This document shows, in pieces, positions 59,032 to 64,000 of a stretch of DNA of 64,000 nucleotides (positions are counted from its first letter, which is position 1; the number at the start of each line of letters is the position of its first letter). The position numbers were made by a program, and so were the translations under genes. This stretch comes from Candidatus Equicola faecalis. GTDB taxonomy: Bacteria; Bacteroidota; Bacteroidia; Bacteroidales; Bacteroidaceae. The notes beneath the pieces are model-generated. The model ran no database searches. It saw only the letters and a program-made list of their open reading frames with translations, and had not been told where the DNA came from. The stretch is taken from positions 25,646-89,645 of the forward strand of contig JAGHTU010000034.1 of the NCBI GenBank assembly GCA_018065185.1, read 5' to 3'.

Positions 59032-59138
59032 ACTTACTCACGTCGTGCAAAAATAGCAAAAACACTCTATTTCATTCATGCTTTACATGCTTTTTCTTAT
59101 ATTTGCCACAGATAAAAACTAATCATTATAAAAACAAT

Positions 59139-59453
59139 ATGAAGAGATTTGCATTCAAAATGTTTCTCAAGCCAGGGATGGAAGAGGAATATAAACGCCG
59201 TCATGCCCAATTGTGGCCGGAGATGAAAGAGATGCTAGAAGAAAAAGGTGTACATAACTACAGTATCTATTGGGATAAGGACACCAACATCCTTTTCGGT
59301 TATCAAGAAGTGCATGGCGAGAGTTCTTCTCAGGATGGAGAGATTGCTGAAATAAATCGTCGTTGGTGGGACTTCATGGCACCGCTGATGGAAGTCAATG
59401 ACGATAATTCGCCAATAACTATTGACCTTCCAGAGATGTTCCATCTTGACTGA
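59139..59453 (+). CDS. rhaM: L-rhamnose mutarotase
   Basis: MKRFAFKMFLKPGMEEEYKRRHAQLWPEMKEML. Confidence 0.93.
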   Translation: MKRFAFKMFLKPGMEEEYKRRHAQLWPEMKEMLEEKGVHNYSIYWDKDTNILFGYQEVHGESSSQDGEIAEINRRWWDFMAPLMEVNDDNSPITIDLPEMFHLD

Positions 59454-59564
59454 AGAAAACATCTTACGTTTGGACTTTTCATTGAAATACATTACCTTTG
59501 CGCCAGTAAAACATATTTTAAACAAAAAATGGACGATTATCACGCGGCAAATTTAGAACAGACT

Positions 59565-59680
59565 CTCGTAGGGATGGTGCTCACGGGAAGCCTTGCTGAA
59601 GCGAGGTAATCACCATGTCGGAATCCTAAACACCGGCTGATCCTATCCCCTGAACGAGACATTATTATAGGATTGGCTTA
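59565..59680 (+). promoter_or_regulatory. putative structured leader of the CorA gene
   Basis: Nested stems atggtg/caccat and ccttgc-tgaa-gcgagg, plus competing segments pairing with ataggatt before the ATG. Confidence 0.45.
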
Positions 59681-60606
59681 TGAAAAGATTCTGGAACATA
59701 AATCAAAATCTTAGCGTAATTGACGAATGGCAGCCAGGCTGTTGGGTTCAGGTTACGTGTCCGACAAAAGAAGACATCAAATGGCTTGAGGAAACGTTTG
59801 AAATACCGGACTATTTCATCTCCGACATTTCCGATAATGACGAGCGTGCACGTTACGAATTCGAAGACGGATGGCGTCTTGTGATTCTCCGTGTGCCTCA
59901 TGCGAAAGAGGTGCAGAGCCGCACACCGTTTTCCACCGTTCCGTTGGGCTTCATACAGAAAGGCGATGTCATCATCACAATATGTTTCCATGAAACAACG
60001 ATGATGATTGATTTTGTCAGTTACCAGCAAAAGCGCGGCATGGGCTTTACGGATTATGTAGATATGATATTCCGTCTGTTCTATTCCGCCGCAGCATGGT
60101 ATCTAAAACGGCTGAAACAGATTAGTACGCGTATTGAAAAAGCCAAGAAAGACCTTGACAGAGAAGTGAACAACGAATCGCTCATCAATCTGTCGCGTCT
60201 GCAAGATTCACTCACCTATTTCATCACATCAATACGTGGCAATGAGAACCTGTTGCAGAAACTGAAATTCAAACTGCAGGTGGACGAGGTGGATGCCGAC
60301 CTTATCGAAGATGTCAGCATTGAGATGAGTCAGGCACGTGAAACGACGAACATCTATTCCGACATTCTCGAATCTACTATGGACACCTACTCCAGCATCA
60401 TCAACAATAACGTTTCCACCGTGATGCGTACCATGACATCAGTATCCATCATCCTGATGCTCCCTACGCTTGTAGCCAGTATTTTCGGTATGAATCTGGT
60501 GAGTGGGCTTGAGACCACCCCGTGGGGATTCTGGTTTGCCATCATCCTGTCCGTACTCGTTTCTGGAGCATTATGGTGGTTTATGAGACGTAAACGGCTG
60601 TTATAA
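59680..60606 (+). CDS. corA: CorA-family Mg2+/Co2+ transporter
   Basis: C-terminal SIFGMNLVSG (GMN motif) with two TM helices. Confidence 0.93.
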   Translation: MKRFWNINQNLSVIDEWQPGCWVQVTCPTKEDIKWLEETFEIPDYFISDISDNDERARYEFEDGWRLVILRVPHAKEVQSRTPFSTVPLGFIQKGDVIITICFHETTMMIDFVSYQQKRGMGFTDYVDMIFRLFYSAAAWYLKRLKQISTRIEKAKKDLDREVNNESLINLSRLQDSLTYFITSIRGNENLLQKLKFKLQVDEVDADLIEDVSIEMSQARETTNIYSDILESTMDTYSSIINNNVSTVMRTMTSVSIILMLPTLVASIFGMNLVSGLETTPWGFWFAIILSVLVSGALWWFMRRKRLL

Positions 60607-60703
60607 GCGATAATATAACTCCAGTGACATTTGTTAAAAAACTTTAACATACAATAACAAGCAACATACTTTTCATATCTTTGTTGCAAAATGTACTGAT
60701 ACT

Positions 60704-62656
60704 ATGGAAGACTCTCAAGAAAAAGTTATCAATCAGGAGCAGAACACACCACAGCCAGAGGTTGTGGAAGAAGTTCAGGAAGAGATTGTAGAAAACGTTG
60801 TTGACGTTCCACAGGCAGAGACTGTGGCAGAGGAAAGTATTGAAACAAAGGCGGTAGAAGATGAGCCTGAAAAGAAGGTGGTATTCGCCACGAAGGGAGA
60901 AGTACTGAAGCGCACTTCGGAATTAGCTCATGGTGAGGAGACACCAGACAAGGCCGAAGTCGATGCCCTGAAGACAGCATTCTACAAGTTCCACACAGCA
61001 GAACGTGAGGCACAATACAAAAAGTTTATTGACGATGGTGGCGACCCAGAGGCGTATGAGGTTGTTCCGTCAGAAGATGAAGAGTCTTTCAAGGCAGAAA
61101 TGACTTTGATTAAGGAGAAACGCGCTGAAGCATTCCGCCAGAATCAGGAAGAACAGAAAGAGAACCTTGAAAAGAAGTTGACCATCATTGAGAAGATAAA
61201 AGAGATGGCAACATCACCTGAGGAAGCAAACAAGTCATACAAGCAGTTCCGCGAGTTGCAGCAGGAATGGCGTGAGATAAAGAACGTGCCAGCAGAAAAG
61301 GCAAGCCAACTGTGGCGCAGTTACCAGTTGTACGTTGAACAGTTCTACGACCTGCTGAAGCTCAATAATGCTGCACGCGAATACGACTTCCGCAAGAACC
61401 TTGAAATCAAGCAACATCTGTGCGAAGCAGCCGAAAAACTTGCCGAAGAGGAAGACGCTGTAAGTGCTTTCCACCAGTTGCAGAAACTGCATCAAGAGTT
61501 TAGAGAGACTGGTCCTGTGGCAAAGGAGTTGCGTGAGGAGATATGGAATCGTTTCAAGGCTGCATCTACGGTGGTCAACAAGCGTCATCAGGCACACTTC
61601 GAAAGTTTGAAAGGCATGGAAGAGGAAAACCTTGCCAAGAAGACTGCCCTATGCGAACAGGTTGAAGAAATTGCAAGCACCGAAGTAAAAAACAGCGGAG
61701 AATGGGAGAAGCTGACAGAGACTATCCTTGTCATACAGGCAGAATGGAAGAAGATAGGCTTCGCACCGCAGAAGATGAATGTCAAGATTTTTGAGCGTTT
61801 CCGCAAGGCATGCGATGACTTCTTTACAAAGAAATCAGAATATTTCACGACATTAAAGACCCGTTTTGCCGAGAATGCAGAAAAAAAACGTGCGCTCATC
61901 GCTCGTGCTCATGAGTTGGAAGACTCTACCGACTGGAAGAAGACTGCAGATGAATTCATGCAGTTGCAGAAAGATTGGAAGCAGGTGGGCATGACCACAA
62001 AGAAACTTGGCGATGCACTGTGGAACGAGTTTGTCGGAGCATGCAACAAGTTCTTTGAAGCACGCAATGCCACTGTCGGTGACAAATATAAGGAAGAACG
62101 TGAAAACCTTGCAAAGAAAAAAGACATAATAAGTAGGATGAAAGAACTCCTTGAGCAGATTGGTGACAAGGCTACGGAGGAAGCAAAAACCCTTATGGGC
62201 ACCCTCACAGAAGAATACAACAAGATAGGGCATGTACCTTTCCGCGACAAGGACAAAATTTACAAGGAATATCGTGAGGTCAGCGACAGCATACGCAAGG
62301 CTCTCAACATAAGTTTCGGTCAAAAGAGCGTAGAGAACTTCCGTTCAAAGGTCAAGAGCCTTGCCCGCAGTGGAGAAGAAGCAATACTTGATGAGCGTGC
62401 ACGCCTGATGCGTCAGTATGAAGCAATCAAGCAGGAGGTGCAGACTTATGAGAACAACCTTGGTTTCCTGAATGCTGCAAGCAAGACTGGTAACTCTCTC
62501 GTTGCAGAGATGAATCATAAGGTGGAGAGACTCAAAAGTGAAGTAAAGACTATCTACGAAAAGATTAAGGCTATTGACGAAGAACGCACCGCAGAGCCTG
62601 CCGAAGAAACACCAAATACAAATGAGCCCGACGAAGATACGGAAGAAACGAAGTAA
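60704..62656 (+). CDS. DUF349 repeat protein
   Basis: Repeated W..IG..P....LW..F..A..-type units; 650 aa. Confidence 0.9.
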   Translation: MEDSQEKVINQEQNTPQPEVVEEVQEEIVENVVDVPQAETVAEESIETKAVEDEPEKKVVFATKGEVLKRTSELAHGEETPDKAEVDALKTAFYKFHTAEREAQYKKFIDDGGDPEAYEVVPSEDEESFKAEMTLIKEKRAEAFRQNQEEQKENLEKKLTIIEKIKEMATSPEEANKSYKQFRELQQEWREIKNVPAEKASQLWRSYQLYVEQFYDLLKLNNAAREYDFRKNLEIKQHLCEAAEKLAEEEDAVSAFHQLQKLHQEFRETGPVAKELREEIWNRFKAASTVVNKRHQAHFESLKGMEEENLAKKTALCEQVEEIASTEVKNSGEWEKLTETILVIQAEWKKIGFAPQKMNVKIFERFRKACDDFFTKKSEYFTTLKTRFAENAEKKRALIARAHELEDSTDWKKTADEFMQLQKDWKQVGMTTKKLGDALWNEFVGACNKFFEARNATVGDKYKEERENLAKKKDIISRMKELLEQIGDKATEEAKTLMGTLTEEYNKIGHVPFRDKDKIYKEYREVSDSIRKALNISFGQKSVENFRSKVKSLARSGEEAILDERARLMRQYEAIKQEVQTYENNLGFLNAASKTGNSLVAEMNHKVERLKSEVKTIYEKIKAIDEERTAEPAEETPNTNEPDEDTEETK

Positions 62657-62683
62657 GATACTCAGCACAATACGAAAAAGAAT

Positions 62684-62713
62684 GAGGATATGTTTTGCAT
62701 ATCCTCTTTTTTT
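62684..62713 (+). terminator. Rho-independent terminator
   Basis: gaggatatgttttgcatatcctcttttttt. Confidence 0.85.
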
Positions 62714-62776
62714 ATGTCTAAAGATTGAATCTGTTTATGATATTAGCTTAAACGATAGGAGTGCTACCATTTGGCC

Positions 62777-63511
62777 TTATTCAAAATAGAAGATAAGCGT
62801 TATCATCTTGCTCCGTGCATTATTGACGGCACCGGTATAGCGACGCAAATTCTCGTCTTTCAGTTCTTCGGCATGCTTAGTGTCAATACAGTTGCTCAAC
62901 CCATAAGAGAAACGGAGTTCCGGAATGAGTTTGAAGAAAGGCAGATAGAAATCACATCCCAGTCCGATATTTAGGAAAGCATCTGCCTTATTCAGTTGCA
63001 GTATATCCTGCTTCTTCCCTGTGATATTCAGCACGGGAGTGACACCAGCGAATATGTATGGTCGCATATTATTGTATCGTTCTGCTGCAAACTTTATATC
63101 CAGAGGCAGAGCCACATACGTCGTCTTCATATCCTGCTGCATGGTGATGTTGCGCCCAGCTTCATCAAACTCTTTCAGGTTGAGAAATTTCAAATGTTTC
63201 TGTCCGAAGTGCATTGATGGTGACACACGGAACGAGAAGTTATTATTCAGTCGGAGTTCAGCCAGCACACCCACACTGAAACCTGGATTCCAGTTGTCCA
63301 CATCTGCCACAATCTCGCTACCATCAGCCTGCACACCGACATTATCCAGCATCAGATCCTGCATATTCACACCGAAATGAATGCCGTAATGAATGGTACG
63401 CAAATCACAATACGGGCGGTTCTGCACTGTGCGTTTCTCCTGCGACATAGCCACCGGTATGGATAATGTCGTAAGAAGAATAAAAAAAACTATTTTCCTT
63501 ACTGCATACAT
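62777..63511 (-). CDS. PorT-family outer-membrane beta-barrel protein
   Basis: RTIHYGIHFGVNMQDLML...GFSVGVLAELRLNNNFSFRVSPSMHFGQK. Confidence 0.85.
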   Translation of the reverse strand: MYAVRKIVFFILLTTLSIPVAMSQEKRTVQNRPYCDLRTIHYGIHFGVNMQDLMLDNVGVQADGSEIVADVDNWNPGFSVGVLAELRLNNNFSFRVSPSMHFGQKHLKFLNLKEFDEAGRNITMQQDMKTTYVALPLDIKFAAERYNNMRPYIFAGVTPVLNITGKKQDILQLNKADAFLNIGLGCDFYLPFFKLIPELRFSYGLSNCIDTKHAEELKDENLRRYTGAVNNARSKMITLIFYFE

Positions 63512-63652
63512 ATTCTATATATAGAAACGCAAGACGCTTGTGCTTATTGTATATGAATGATTGAAAAAAACATAAGATTTTATGAGTATAATGAAAAGTT
63601 TATATACCTTTGCAGTAGTAATAAATGTTTAACTATTAAAATAAAAATTATT

Positions 63653-63823
63653 ATGGCTTACGTAATTAGCAATGATTGTATTAAGTGTGGAACTTGTGCC
63701 GATGAGTGTCCTGTAGGAGCTATTTCAGAAGGTGCAGATAAGTATGAGATTGATGCAGATGCATGTACAGAATGTGGCACATGCGCTGACGCTTGTCCAT
63801 CAGAGGCAATCTCCCTGCCTTAA
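63653..63823 (+). CDS. 2[4Fe-4S] ferredoxin
   Basis: MAYVISNDCIKCGTCADECPVGAISEG...CTECGTCADACPSEAI. Confidence 0.97.
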   Translation: MAYVISNDCIKCGTCADECPVGAISEGADKYEIDADACTECGTCADACPSEAISLP

Positions 63824-63842
63824 TTATCATTAAGGAATAAAG

Positions 63843-63874
63843 AAAAGGCGTACCCCTTAGGTGCGCCTTTATTC
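63843..63874 (+). terminator. Rho-independent terminator after ferredoxin
   Basis: aaaaggcgtaccccttaggtgcgcctttatt. Confidence 0.8.
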
Positions 63875-64000
63875 GTTTGTGTCTTCTCCACCACAAACAA
63901 AAAAGAAGTCCCATTTTTTGGAACTTCTTTTAGGGTGGAGGGTGGGACTCGAACTTGCGTTTCATTGCTTGCGCTATGTCCACCTCCACCACAAACAAAA

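Overview
Bacteroidales-type chromosomal window (TAnnTTTG -7 promoters, PorT/FimB-family proteins, serine palmitoyltransferase); family level is not resolvable by eye. About 1-48 kb is a minus-strand surface-polysaccharide locus: Wzx flippase, Wzy-like polymerase, many glycosyltransferases, acyl/acetyltransferases, a CapE-CapF-CapG (UDP-FucNAc-type) set, gmd/fcl and a nucleotide-sugar dehydrogenase. It is interrupted at about 22-36 kb by an accessory/defence-like island: a YobI-like P-loop NTPase with a small partner, an AlbA_2 ATPase, a DUF3791/DUF3990 module, Bro-N/KilA-N/DinD proteins, and broken GIY-YIG, DUF1016 and capE copies. About 48-64 kb is mostly core genome: RNase P RNA, HtrA/DegQ, sigma70, an HprK-like/S26-like/PqqD cluster, tRNA-Pro, serine palmitoyltransferase, a lipid kinase, rhamnose mutarotase, CorA, a DUF349 protein, a PorT-like protein and ferredoxin. 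Main findings: (1) three poly-G tracts of 9-10 nt, each inside an acyl- or acetyl-transferase gene, one of them in an OFF frame, suggesting phase-variable glycan acylation; (2) small ORFs (DUF559 nuclease, GxxExxY, S23-like four-helix bundle) each bounded by its own inverted-repeat family, plus ORF-less or fragmentary relatives, inserted between and in frame within the capsule genes; (3) a YobI-NTPase two-gene cassette bounded by 45-bp direct repeats; (4) three copies of capE, two of them decayed. All calls come from reading the sequence and provided ORFs; no database search was run.
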